A stretch of 64,000 nt of DNA from Cellulomonas sp. SLBN-39 (GCF_006715865.1 NZ_VFOA01000001.1:2604001-2668000); one strand, 5' to 3'; positions 35,338 through 52,907 are shown, counted from the stretch's first letter. The notes: generated from the sequence alone by a model not told the origin. Translations and numbers: made by a program.

Positions 35338-36019
35338 CGCGGCCTCCTTCGCCGGGTGCAGCGCCGGTGGGCGCCCCGAGGTAGCTCCTGATCGCGGCGG
35401 TCTGCCGCAGCCGTGCCAGCCCACGCTGGCGGGTGGGGCCGATCGACCCGACGGGGATGCCCAGCTGCGCGGACACCTCCTGGTAGGTCGGCGGCGGGTC
35501 CGTGCTGAGCAGCAGGAGCAGCCGGCGCTGGTGGTCGGGCAGCTCGGCCAGCGCCGCACGCAGCGCCGCGTGGCGCTCGGTGCGCAGCAGGTCGCCGTCC
35601 AGCTCGGCGTCGTCCTGCACGTCGAAGCGGCCGGCCTGCGGATCGACCGGCACGCTGCGCCGCGAGAGGTTCGTCATGCGGATGCACTCGTGGCGCGTGG
35701 CCGTCGAGATCCACCCCGGCAGGGCCTCCGGGTCGCGGAGGTCGCCGAGGTGCTCGAGCAGGTTCAGCCAGACGGTCTGCGCCACGTCCTCGGCCTGCGA
35801 CGGCGAGAGCCGGAACTGCCGCACCCGCGCCATCACCAGCTTGGTGTGCCGCCGCACGATCTCGGCCCACGCCTCTTCGTCGCCCGCGATCGCGCGGGCG
35901 ACGAGCGAGGTCAGCGACGGCCCGGTCGGCATCGCTCGGGATACCGCCGGACCTGACGGGTCCACGGGGAGTCGGGTCACAGATCGCATGCTCCCGCGTT
36001 TGACACAGATTGTCTGCAT
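35318..36019 (-). CDS. ECF-like RNA polymerase sigma factor
   Basis: A sigma-70-family protein of 233 residues as called. Region 2 spans IVRRHTKLVMARVRQFRLS, AEDVAQTVWLNLLEHL and LPGWISTATRHECIRM; region 4 contains LAELPDHQRRLLLLL and YQEVSAQLGIPVGSIGPTRQ, the promoter -35 binding helix. Regions 1 and 3 are missing, as in extracytoplasmic-function factors. The start at 36019 was preferred because GGAGG lies just upstream; the conserved core begins only near residue 30, so ATG 35932 is possible. It follows the subtilase gene by 24 bp and overlaps the next gene, suggesting one operon. No anti-sigma factor of zinc type is adjacent. Confidence 0.87.
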   Translation of the reverse strand: MQTICVKRGSMRSVTRLPVDPSGPAVSRAMPTGPSLTSLVARAIAGDEEAWAEIVRRHTKLVMARVRQFRLSPSQAEDVAQTVWLNLLEHLGDLRDPEALPGWISTATRHECIRMTNLSRRSVPVDPQAGRFDVQDDAELDGDLLRTERHAALRAALAELPDHQRRLLLLLSTDPPPTYQEVSAQLGIPVGSIGPTRQRGLARLRQTAAIRSYLGAPTGAAPGEGGRDVLALG

Positions 36020-36043
36020 CTCTCCTCCGCACGGCATCGATCG

Positions 36044-37384
36044 TCAGAGTCCAGGCAGGATGTGCAGCGCACGGCCGTAGTCGGGAACAGCGCGACCGGT
36101 CGCCCGCAGCTGGGCGTATGCGGTGCGGGCGCCGATCCCCTTCTCACGCATGAGGTTGGCGACCGCGCCGGCGACCTGGGGTGCGGCGAACGAGGTGCCG
36201 CTCCACCGGGCGAAGGCATCGGCGGGGAAGTCGTCGGGGTCGGCCGTGAACTCGTACGACTCCTTCCCCTTGACGAACGGTGCCTGGATGCCCTCGCCGA
36301 CCGCGGAGCAGTCCACCCAGAAGCCGTGGCTCGACCAGGGCGCTGCGCGGTGCTCAGCCGTCAGAGCGGCGACGGCGACGACCTGACGGAACGCCGCCGG
36401 CCACATGGGACGTGTGTCGCCCGCGTTCCCTGCCGCCGCGACCACGAGGATCTCCCGGCCCTCGGCGTGCTCGATCTCCTCGACCCGCTCCAGCGCGGCC
36501 TCGACGGCGAGGGACGGCTGGTCGTAGAGGGTCGGCGAGCCCAGCGACAGGTTGATGATGTCCGCGCCCTGCTGCGCAGCCCGCACGATCGCCGCTGCGA
36601 CGTCGACCTCGGTGCCCACCCCTCCGCCCAGCAGCGCGCGGTGCGCGGTGATGCGTGCGTGCGGTGCCACTCGTGCGACCACACCGGCGACGAACGTCCC
36701 GTGGCCCGCGCACAGGTCGAGATAGCCGTCGCCGGGATCGATATCGAGCGGGTCGATGTTGGTGTCCGGGCCCGACGTGTGTCGCGGGACGTCGACGAGC
36801 CAGCCGTCCGTCCGGACTCGCTCGTCGATCCCGGTGTCGATGACGGCGACGTGAGGTGCGTCGGGCAGGGGGCCGTGCTCGACGACCGGCAGGTGGTGCG
36901 CCAGCGCAGGGCCGCCGAGGTTCTTCATGATCGGTCCGCACGGCATGACCTGGTTCTGCGAGGCGGCGAAGCCGCGCAGGCGCAGCTCGGCGACCGTGTC
37001 GTGGAGCTCGTCCGCGCTCACGTCGTCGGCGGCCCGGAGCAGGACGATCTTGTCGTCGATCTCGGGGGCGTCGAGCTCGATACGCTCCAGGCGGCGCGCC
37101 TCGAGGTACGACCGCGCGCCCACGTCCGCCCACGTCTGCGTCGAGACGAGCAGCTCCCGTGTCGCGACGAGGACGCTGGTGCCGTCTCCCTGCGTCACCG
37201 TCTCCAGCGTCCGGTCGCACCGCGCCCGGTATCGGGCCGTGACCGACCGCACGACCTGTCGCTGGAGTGCCGGCTCCCGCGCGCTGCGTACCAGCTCCGT
37301 GACCTGCTGGCGGACCTTGGCCCGCTCGCGCGAGCTGGGTCGCGACTGCTGTGCGTCGGCGCCGGTACCGTCGGACGTGCTCAT
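36044..37384 (-). CDS. Intracellular S8 family serine protease (subtilase)
   Basis: A 446-residue subtilisin-like protease. The catalytic domain occupies about 170-446: Asp183 in VAVIDTGID, His228 in GHGTFVAGV, the oxyanion Asn320 in AAAGNAGD and Ser398 in SGTSFAAPQVAG. No signal peptide or membrane anchor exists, so it should stay in the cytoplasm. The first 170 residues are charged and helical at the start, then contain an alpha/beta segment with DKIVLLRAADDVSADELHDT that may act as inhibitory or adaptor domain. An AAAGGGA ribosome site precedes the ATG. It leads the operon with the sigma factor and is divergent from the CHAT protease gene across only 50 bp. Confidence 0.9.
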   Translation of the reverse strand: MSTSDGTGADAQQSRPSSRERAKVRQQVTELVRSAREPALQRQVVRSVTARYRARCDRTLETVTQGDGTSVLVATRELLVSTQTWADVGARSYLEARRLERIELDAPEIDDKIVLLRAADDVSADELHDTVAELRLRGFAASQNQVMPCGPIMKNLGGPALAHHLPVVEHGPLPDAPHVAVIDTGIDERVRTDGWLVDVPRHTSGPDTNIDPLDIDPGDGYLDLCAGHGTFVAGVVARVAPHARITAHRALLGGGVGTEVDVAAAIVRAAQQGADIINLSLGSPTLYDQPSLAVEAALERVEEIEHAEGREILVVAAAGNAGDTRPMWPAAFRQVVAVAALTAEHRAAPWSSHGFWVDCSAVGEGIQAPFVKGKESYEFTADPDDFPADAFARWSGTSFAAPQVAGAVANLMREKGIGARTAYAQLRATGRAVPDYGRALHILPGL

Positions 37385-37434
37385 CGAGTGGTCCCTTTCT
37401 TGGGGAACGGATCAACAGGGAGAGGCTGGTCGTG

Positions 37435-40101
37435 ATGGCGCGCAGGCGCACTGCTGCCCTCTCCGTGGACGAGGAGAGCGCAGCTGACCTCGTGATACAT
37501 GCACGGCGGCTCGCGGACGAGGCCGTCGCTGACCCTCTCACCGCTGAGGCCGGTGTCGTCGACCTGCTGCACCGGGCCGAGGGCCTCGGCGCCACCCACG
37601 CGCTCGTGCACGCGCTTCGCGCGATGGCTGCTGTGCACCGGGCGCGGCTCGAGCACGTCGAGGCGCGGAAGCTGCTGGACCGAGCGGCTCGCATCGCTCG
37701 TCGCACGGGTCGCACGAGAGCGGAGGCCGAGGTTCTCGGTGCACGCGCCGCGGTCAACCTCGAGGTCGGACGCACCGACGCCGCCCGGCGCGACATCGCC
37801 CGGGCGCTCGCCCGTCTCGCTTCCACCCGGACCGCTGGTGCCGGTGTGGGCGACGGGCTCAACGCGTACCTGCGCCTTCAGCAGGCGGTGCTCGACCACA
37901 ACGCAGGCCGGCTGCGCGAGGCCGAGGTGCTGTACCGACGGATCCTCGCGCTGGGGGACGTGTCGGAGGACGTCCGCGTCCGGGCGTCGAACAACCTGGC
38001 CATCCTGCTGGTGTCGCGGGGCGCCTACGACGAGGCGCTCGACTCGTCCGAGCGCGCCGTGCGGGCTGCCTCTGCACTCGGGCCGGTCACCGCCGCCATC
38101 GCGCGCCATACGCGGGCCTGGGTCGCGGTGCATCAGGGCAGGCTGACCGATGCCATGGTCGAGTTCAGCGAGGTCGCCGACGTCTATGCCGAGCAGGGGC
38201 TGCCGCTCGGAGAGTTCCACATCGAGGTCGCAGACGCGATGGCGGACCTCAGGCTTCTCCCCGAGGCTGTGTCTGCCGCGGAGCTGGCGATCAGCCAGCT
38301 CGCCGGGGCCGGGGTGTGGCTCATGCACGTCGAGGCCCAGGTCCGTCTGGCCCGTCTGCACCTCGAACGCGACGACCCGAGGCGGGCGCTCGAGGTCGCG
38401 GCGGACGTGATCGCGAGGAGTGGGCTGCAGGCGCGGGGGGCATGGGCGGACCGGGCGCGGATCCTCGAGGTGCAGGCGATGCTCGCGATCGACGCGGACG
38501 GCATCAGCGCGCGGGACGTCAGCGTCGCGCGACGAGCCGCGAGCCGTTTCGAGCGGTCCGGGGACGTGACGGCCGCCGCGGAGGCCCACGTGGTGGCGGG
38601 TCGGGCGGCGTTCGCGCTCGGGCGGACAGCTGCAGGCCATGCCGCCCTGCAGGCGGCCGGGAGACTCGCGCGACGCGGTCCGCTGCCGCTGCGGGTCCGC
38701 GGCCGGGTCGCGCGGGCGACGTCGGCGCGGGCCTCCGGAGACCTGCCCAGGGCGGTCCGTGAGGCGCGCGCGGGCCTGAAGGACCTGGCTGCTCATCGTG
38801 GAACTCTCCCGACGATGGAGCTGCGTGCGCTGGCTTCGGGGCATGGCGCCGAGCTCGGCGAGATCGGACTCTCCATCCTGTTGAGGAGCGGGTCGCCCTC
38901 GCGGGTGCTGCACTGGATGGAGCAGACGCGTGCCGCTGCGCTCCTGGCCCGGCTTCCCGTCGACGGCGACGACGTCGCGCTGGGTGGTGGTGGGGTCGCC
39001 CCGGCGGTCGACGCGCCGTCGCGCGCGCTGTCGACGGTGCTGGCGGGGCCGCTGCGCGACACCACCGATCGCGTCGGAGGCGGCGTCACGGCGGCAGCGC
39101 TCGCCCAGCCGGCGCGGGCGACGGTCGGGGTGGGCACGCTCAGGCAGCAGCTCGACGGTGGGGTGCTCGTCGAGTTCGGCCGGTGCGAGGGCCGATACGT
39201 CGCGGTGGTCGTCCGGCAGCGGACCGCGAACGTGGTCGATCTCGGACCGCAGTCCGCGGTGGCCGATCCGATCCGAGCCCTGGTGTTCGCCCTGCGCCGG
39301 CTCGCGGATCCGCGCTCACCGGCGTCGGCCGCCGCCGCTCGGGCGAGTGCGGAGATGCGGCTCGAGGCGCTGCGCACGCTGCTGCTCGAGCCGCTCGACC
39401 TGAGCCCGGACGACGAGCTCGCCGTCGTGCCCGTCGGCGCCCTGCACGGCGTGCCGTGGTCTGCGCTCCACGCCGGACCTGTGACGCTGGCGCCGTCCGC
39501 CACTGCGTGGTCCGGGGCGAGCGACGCGTCCCACGCGCCTCGCCCGCCCGGGACGGTGCTCGTGGCGGGACCGGACCTGGTGGGCGCCGAGGAGGAGGTC
39601 GACGCGCTCTCGCAGGTGCACCCCTCGGCCCGCGTCTTCGGTGCCGCTGACAGCCGTCGTGCAGACGTCCTCCCGCTCTTGCGTCAGGCCGGTCTGGCAC
39701 ACCTGGCGTGCCACGGCGTGCCGCGAGCCGACAACCCCATGTTCTCGTCGGTCGTGCTGGCAGACGGTCCGGTCACCGTGCAGCAGCTGCATCGCGCGGG
39801 CGCTGCACCGCGCAGGCTCGTGCTGGCGTCATGCCACTCGGGTGCCGACGTCGCCTACGCCGGCGACGAGGTGCTCGGCTTCGTCGCGGCGATGCTGTCG
39901 CGGGGGACCGCGGGGGTGGTCGCGTCGATCGCCGCGGTGCCGGACGTCGAGGTGGTGGACCTCATGCTGGGGCTGCACCGTCGGCTGGCGGCGGGGGAGA
40001 CGATGGCGCGCGCCCTGCACGGGGCCCGGGGGGAGATCGACCGCAGCACGCCGGCGGGCTTCGTCAACTGGTGCACGTTCAGCGCCCACGGCGCCGGTTG
40101 A
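37435..40101 (+). CDS. TPR-CHAT domain protein, caspase-like protease
   Basis: An 888-residue protein. Residues about 15-480 form a helical array of TPR-like repeats (for example AEVLYRRILALGDVSEDVRV, NNLAILLVSRGAYDEALDSS, AKLG-type A/L/R-rich pairs). The C-terminal CHAT domain (about 560-888) contains the catalytic dyad His760 in HLACHG and Cys800 in LASCHSG, followed by VLGFVAAMLSRGTAGVVASI, as in separase/caspase-clan proteases. No signal peptide or membrane helix is present. ATG 37435 follows AGGGAGAGG. Codon choice includes rare ATA (37495), unlike the ribosomal neighbours. TPR-CHAT proteins elsewhere act as triggered proteases in defence; its substrate here is unknown, with the divergent subtilase and sigma factor as candidate partners. 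Confidence 0.88.
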   Translation: MARRRTAALSVDEESAADLVIHARRLADEAVADPLTAEAGVVDLLHRAEGLGATHALVHALRAMAAVHRARLEHVEARKLLDRAARIARRTGRTRAEAEVLGARAAVNLEVGRTDAARRDIARALARLASTRTAGAGVGDGLNAYLRLQQAVLDHNAGRLREAEVLYRRILALGDVSEDVRVRASNNLAILLVSRGAYDEALDSSERAVRAASALGPVTAAIARHTRAWVAVHQGRLTDAMVEFSEVADVYAEQGLPLGEFHIEVADAMADLRLLPEAVSAAELAISQLAGAGVWLMHVEAQVRLARLHLERDDPRRALEVAADVIARSGLQARGAWADRARILEVQAMLAIDADGISARDVSVARRAASRFERSGDVTAAAEAHVVAGRAAFALGRTAAGHAALQAAGRLARRGPLPLRVRGRVARATSARASGDLPRAVREARAGLKDLAAHRGTLPTMELRALASGHGAELGEIGLSILLRSGSPSRVLHWMEQTRAAALLARLPVDGDDVALGGGGVAPAVDAPSRALSTVLAGPLRDTTDRVGGGVTAAALAQPARATVGVGTLRQQLDGGVLVEFGRCEGRYVAVVVRQRTANVVDLGPQSAVADPIRALVFALRRLADPRSPASAAAARASAEMRLEALRTLLLEPLDLSPDDELAVVPVGALHGVPWSALHAGPVTLAPSATAWSGASDASHAPRPPGTVLVAGPDLVGAEEEVDALSQVHPSARVFGAADSRRADVLPLLRQAGLAHLACHGVPRADNPMFSSVVLADGPVTVQQLHRAGAAPRRLVLASCHSGADVAYAGDEVLGFVAAMLSRGTAGVVASIAAVPDVEVVDLMLGLHRRLAAGETMARALHGARGEIDRSTPAGFVNWCTFSAHGAG

Positions 40102-40167
40102 GCGCGGTCGGTCGAGGGGGCCGGGCAGGGGAGCGGCTGTGGCTGCGACGGTGGGTGCGGCGCAGAT

Positions 40168-40196
40168 TTGGCCGGGCCGGTGATCTGGCATATGCT
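40168..40196 (+). promoter_or_regulatory. Promoter of rplJL
   Basis: TTGGCC (40168-40173), exactly 17 bp, TATGCT (40191-40196). Predicted +1 is near 40203, giving a leader of about 210 nt before rplJ. Confidence 0.7.
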
Positions 40197-40202
40197 GCTG
40201 CG

Positions 40203-40411
40203 GCCCAAGACCGCCGGTCGTCGGTCCGCTCGTCGGACCGGCCGAAGCTCCGCAGCAGCGGGGACCAGCGCAGGCGAGAGTTCACCGGACCGACGTCCGC
40301 CACGTGCCCTGCTGCACGTGCGCCCGTCGTGATGTCGAGCCCCGCGCCTGCGCGGGGCTCTTTTCTGTTCTCGGGGTCGAGCACGGCGGCACCACCATCG
40401 GAAGGAATGCC
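40203..40411 (+). promoter_or_regulatory. rplJ leader (L10-leader-like regulatory RNA)
   Basis: The untranslated region begins with AGACCGCCGGTCG and a 7-bp stem CGGTCCG/CGGACCG with a CTCGT loop (40222-40240), consistent with L10-binding leaders that repress rplJL translation when the L10-L12 complex is in excess. An intrinsic terminator lies at 40337-40364 inside the leader, and a GGAAGGA site precedes the ATG. Assignment to the known leader family is by position and partial sequence, not by covariance search. Confidence 0.55.
40337..40364 (+). terminator. Intrinsic terminator/attenuator inside the rplJ leader
   Basis: A perfect 11-bp stem (GAGCCCCGCGC/GCGCGGGGCTC, CT at the tip) is followed directly by TTTT. 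It is the only textbook Rho-independent terminator with a T-run noted in the window and lies 48 bp before the rplJ ATG. Confidence 0.8.
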
Positions 40412-40942
40412 ATGGCGAGGCCGGACAAGGCAGCCGCCGTCGCGGAGATCACGGACCGGTTCCGTGCGTCGAACGCGGCCGTGCTGACCGAGTACCGCGG
40501 GCTCACCGTCGCGCAGCTGAAGCAGCTGCGCAAGGCGCTGCGCGGCAATGCTCACTACGCCGTGGTGAAGAACACGCTGACCGCGATCGCGGCCAAGGAC
40601 GCCGGCCTCGAGGGCCTCGACGCCGGGCTCCAGGGCCCGTCGGCGATCGCCTTCGTGCACGGCGACCCGGTCGAGGCGGCCAAGGGTCTGCGTGACTTCG
40701 CCAAGGCGAACCCTGCGCTGGTCATCAAGGCAGGTGTCCTCGACGGGCGCCCGCTGACCGCGGAGGAGATCACCAAGCTCGCGGACCTCGAGTCCCGTGA
40801 GGTCCTGCTGGCCAAGGCGGCCGGCGCGATGAAGGCCAAGCTGTACCAGGCCGCGTACCTGTTCACGGCTCCTGCCTCGCAGGCCGTGCGCACCGTCGAG
40901 GCCCTGCGCGCCAAGCGCGAGGAGTCCGACGCCGCAGCCTGA
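40412..40942 (+). CDS. rplJ: 50S ribosomal protein L10
   Basis: A 176-residue protein that anchors the L7/L12 stalk dimers to the ribosome. The N-terminal rRNA-binding domain shows [23 protein letters not shown]-type sequence with [12 protein letters not shown], and the C-terminal helix ([20 protein letters not shown]) binds L12. ATG 40412 follows GGAAGGA. It forms the rplJL unit behind an attenuator-like leader. Confidence 0.96.
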   Translation: MARPDKAAAVAEITDRFRASNAAVLTEYRGLTVAQLKQLRKALRGNAHYAVVKNTLTAIAAKDAGLEGLDAGLQGPSAIAFVHGDPVEAAKGLRDFAKANPALVIKAGVLDGRPLTAEEITKLADLESREVLLAKAAGAMKAKLYQAAYLFTAPASQAVRTVEALRAKREESDAAA

Positions 40943-41047
40943 GCCCACGCTCCGGCCGCACGCTGCAAGCCAGCAAGCCCCCTGCACGACCCCAGACCGC
41001 CGTCGCACCCGTCCCGGTGCGCGGTCCGAACGGAAGGAACCGCCATC

Positions 41048-41437
41048 ATGGCGAAGCTCACCACCGACGAGCTCATCGACGCGTTCAAGGACCTCACGCT
41101 CATCGAGCTGTCCGAGTTCGTGAAGGCCTTCGAGGAGACCTTCGAGGTCACCGCCGCCGCTCCCGCCGCTGTCGCGGTCGCCGCCCCCGCCGGTGGCGGC
41201 GCGGACGCCCCGGTCGAGGAGGAGAAGGACTCGTTCGACGTCGTCCTCGAGGCCGCCGGCGACAAGAAGATCCAGGTCATCAAGGAGGTGCGCGCGCTCA
41301 CGTCGCTCGGCCTCAAGGAGGCCAAGGACCTCGTGGACGGCGCCCCCAAGCCCGTGCTCGAGGGTGTCAACAAGGAGGCCGCGGACAAGGCCAAGGCTGC
41401 CCTCGAGGGCGCCGGCGCCACCGTCACCCTCAAGTGA
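41048..41437 (+). CDS. rplL: 50S ribosomal protein L7/L12
   Basis: A 129-residue acidic stalk protein. The N-terminal dimerisation helix [20 protein letters not shown] is joined by an Ala/Pro/Val/Gly-rich hinge (residues about 38-58) to the factor-binding C-terminal domain with [20 protein letters not shown] and LVDGAPKPV. It lies 105 bp after rplJ and ends at a strong terminator before rpoB. Confidence 0.97.
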   Translation: MAKLTTDELIDAFKDLTLIELSEFVKAFEETFEVTAAAPAAVAVAAPAGGGADAPVEEEKDSFDVVLEAAGDKKIQVIKEVRALTSLGLKEAKDLVDGAPKPVLEGVNKEAADKAKAALEGAGATVTLK

Positions 41438-41488
41438 CCTCCCGGGCGGACGGGCGCGGCTGACCGCGACCGCCCTCCCGAGCCGCAC

Positions 41489-41519
41489 GAGGCCCGCACC
41501 CCACCGGGGTGCGGGCCTC
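41489..41519 (+). terminator. Terminator between rplL and rpoB
   Basis: A perfect 14-bp stem (GAGGCCCGCACCCC and complement) with an ACC loop. The rest of the 508-bp rplL-rpoB gap holds the rpoB promoter at 41766-41794 and the leader; 41520-41765 shows nothing recognisable. Confidence 0.8.
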
Positions 41520-41765
41520 GTCGTCGTCCGGGCAGGGTCCCGCTCGAGGGCGTGCCGGACATGGCGGGGGAGCAGGGCGCACGCAGGTTGTGGGCGACAA
41601 CTTCCCGGGCGGGCGTCCGTGTGCCACCATGTGCGAGGCGACGACGAGGTCGCCGGGCGCGACGGCGCCACCGTCGGACGGTTCGGCGGTGGGGCACCAG
41701 CACCACGCGACGCGAGGGCATCGGCGCCCCGCGGGCCGCGACCGCACGGGTCGTCGGAGCGTGGG

Positions 41766-41794
41766 TGGACTGGGCGCGCCTCGGAGAGTATGCT
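41766..41794 (+). promoter_or_regulatory. Promoter of rpoBC
   Basis: TGGACT (41766-41771), 17 bp, TATGCT (41789-41794). The same -10 hexamer is used by the rplJ promoter. Predicted leader is about 145 nt. Confidence 0.65.
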
Positions 41795-41945
41795 ATCGCT
41801 TTGCGCTGGCCTGTGCCCGCGATCCCGTATAACCCGAGCCCCCAGACGCCGTTCGTGCGCGACGTCCTGCCGGCTCGCACGGCCGGGGGATCGTGCCTGC
41901 AGGGCCTGCGCAGCGTGCACTCCGATCCGCAGGGAAGGACCCCTC

Positions 41946-45455
<3,510 letters not shown>

Positions 45456-45571
45456 CGCCGAGCGCCGGTGCGGCCCCCGCCACGGGGCCGCACCGGCAGC
45501 CGACACCCCTGTGAGAGTCCATCCCGCCGGCGGGTTCGCCGCCCCCGGCAAGCGAAGGAAGTAGGACCCCC

Positions 45572-49441
<3,870 letters not shown>

Positions 49442-49465
49442 CGTCGAGCTCTCGTCCGCTCCGTC

Positions 49466-49502
49466 CCGAGGGGCCCGTCGGTGCGACCGACGGGCCCCTC
49501 GG
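49466..49502 (+). terminator. Terminator after rpoC
   Basis: A perfect 17-bp stem (arms 49466-49482 and 49486-49502) with a GCG loop. It separates rpoBC from the rpsL promoter about 55 bp downstream. Confidence 0.85.
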
Positions 49503-49555
49503 GCGTGTGCTGCTCCCGGTGCGCGCCGGGCGTGCGGGGAGCCCGGCGTCCTGCT

Positions 49556-49584
49556 TTGACGGTGTCCGCGGGGGCGGGTAGCGT
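49556..49584 (+). promoter_or_regulatory. Promoter of the str operon (rpsL)
   Basis: TTGACG (49556-49561), 17 bp, TAGCGT (49579-49584): the closest match to a housekeeping sigma-70 promoter in the window, with +1 near 49591. Confidence 0.75.
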
Positions 49585-49590
49585 AGGAGA

Positions 49591-49855
49591 CCGTGCCCGC
49601 GCCGTCGGGCCCTTGTGCGTGCACTCTCCAGACCGCCCCGGCGGTGGGGGAGCGGCGCCGGGCAGGAGCCCCTTCTCCGTCCACCGACCTCGTGTCGCGG
49701 CGGGGAGGACCAGGGCGACACGCCCGGGCGCGGGGGTCGGAGCGGGACGTCAGACCTCCGGGGTAGTCGCGCGACGGGCGACGATCCGGGACGAGCCGGC
49801 CGTCCAGGGTGACGGGTGCCGGTCAGACCAGAGAACACCGACAGACGGAGACGTA
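49591..49855 (+). promoter_or_regulatory. Long 5' leader of rpsL
   Basis: The predicted untranslated region is about 265 nt. It contains a 6-bp hairpin ACCGCC/GGCGGT (49632-49645) and a 7-bp hairpin GTGTCGC/GCGACAC (49692-49721). No open frame with a ribosome site and no known riboswitch was recognised. Confidence 0.35.
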
Positions 49856-50224
49856 GTGCCTACGATCCAGCAGCTGGTCCGCAAGGGCCGGCAGGCGAAG
49901 ACGAACAAGTCGAAGACGCCTGCCCTCAAGGGCTCCCCGCAGCGCCGTGGCGTGTGCACCCGCGTGTACACGACCACCCCCAAGAAGCCGAACTCCGCGC
50001 TGCGCAAGGTCGCGCGCGTGCGCCTGTCCTCGGGCATCGAGGTCACGGCCTACATCCCGGGCGTCGGCCACAACCTCCAGGAGCACTCGATCGTGCTCGT
50101 CCGCGGTGGTCGTGTGAAGGACCTGCCCGGTGTCCGCTACAAGATCGTGCGCGGCGCTCTCGACACGCAGGGCGTGAAGAACCGCAAGCAGGCGCGCAGC
50201 CGCTACGGCGCGAAGAAGGGCTGA
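49856..50224 (+). CDS. rpsL: 30S ribosomal protein S12
   Basis: A 122-residue decoding-centre protein starting at GTG ([14 protein letters not shown]). [20 protein letters not shown] contains the lysine of the streptomycin-resistance region in its wild-type form, and [15 protein letters not shown] contains the second wild-type lysine. It opens rpsL-rpsG-fusA-tuf. Confidence 0.98.
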   Translation: MPTIQQLVRKGRQAKTNKSKTPALKGSPQRRGVCTRVYTTTPKKPNSALRKVARVRLSSGIEVTAYIPGVGHNLQEHSIVLVRGGRVKDLPGVRYKIVRGALDTQGVKNRKQARSRYGAKKG

Positions 50225-50228
50225 ACCG

Positions 50229-50699
50229 ATGCCTCGTAAGGGTCCCGCCCCTCGTCGTCCGCTCGTCGTCGACCCCGTCTACGGCTCGCCGGTCGTCACG
50301 CAGCTCATCAACAAGGTCCTCCTCGACGGCAAGAAGACCGTCGCGGAGTCGATCGTGTACGGCGCCCTCGAGGGCGTCCGCGAGAAGACGCAGTCCGACC
50401 CGGTCGTCGTGCTCAAGCGCGCGCTGGACAACGTGCGTCCGGCCATCGAGGTCAAGTCCCGCCGCGTCGGTGGCGCGACCTACCAGGTGCCGATCGAGGT
50501 GCGCCCCGTGCGCTCCACGACGCTGGCGCTGCGCTGGCTCACGGACTTCTCGCGCGCACGCCGCGAGAAGACCATGACCGAGCGCCTCATGAACGAGATC
50601 CTCGACGCCTCCAACGGGCTCGGGGCGGCGGTCAAGCGCCGTGAGGACATGCACAAGATGGCCGAGTCCAACCGGGCGTTCGCGCACTACCGCTGGTGA
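50229..50699 (+). CDS. rpsG: 30S ribosomal protein S7
   Basis: A 156-residue small-subunit assembly protein that binds the 3' major domain of 16S r[40 protein letters not shown] and the C-terminal [13 protein letters not shown] are diagnostic. It starts four bases after rpsL, implying translational coupling. Confidence 0.98.
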   Translation: MPRKGPAPRRPLVVDPVYGSPVVTQLINKVLLDGKKTVAESIVYGALEGVREKTQSDPVVVLKRALDNVRPAIEVKSRRVGGATYQVPIEVRPVRSTTLALRWLTDFSRARREKTMTERLMNEILDASNGLGAAVKRREDMHKMAESNRAFAHYRW

Positions 50700-50704
50700 T
50701 CTGC

Positions 50705-50755
50705 GCCCCGGCGCCGTCCCTGCACCCCGCGAGGGTGCGCACGCGGCGCCGGGGT
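50705..50755 (+). other. Large intercistronic hairpin between rpsG and fusA
   Basis: Outer stem CCCCGGCGCCG/CGGCGCCGGGG (11 bp, 50706-50716 with 50744-50754) encloses an inner 6-bp stem GCACCC/GGGTGC. No T-run follows. It could attenuate transcription into fusA-tuf, protect or direct processing of the mRNA, or bind a ribosomal protein. Confidence 0.6.
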
Positions 50756-50804
50756 CGTCACCGGTCGGTCACCGACCTCAAGCCAACCGACAAGGGGCTC
50801 ACAC

Positions 50805-52907
<2,103 letters not shown>

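Noticed and set aside
37404-37408. GGAAC as an ECF -35 element for the CHAT gene
   Set aside because: The nearest CGT-type -10 is 22 bp away and would put the start inside the coding region; kept only as a remark.
34686-40411. Integrase, att sites or insertion sequence ends at the borders of the CHAT island
   Set aside because: No recombinase, terminal inverted repeat or flanking direct repeat was found; a mobile-element origin cannot be shown.
41828-41833. TATAAC as a second rpoB -10 box
   Set aside because: The last base does not fit TANNNT and the nearest -35-like TTGCGC is 21 bp away.
49856-50224. Possible streptomycin-resistance changes in rpsL
   Set aside because: Both usual lysine positions (TTPKKPNS and GRVKDLPG) are wild-type.
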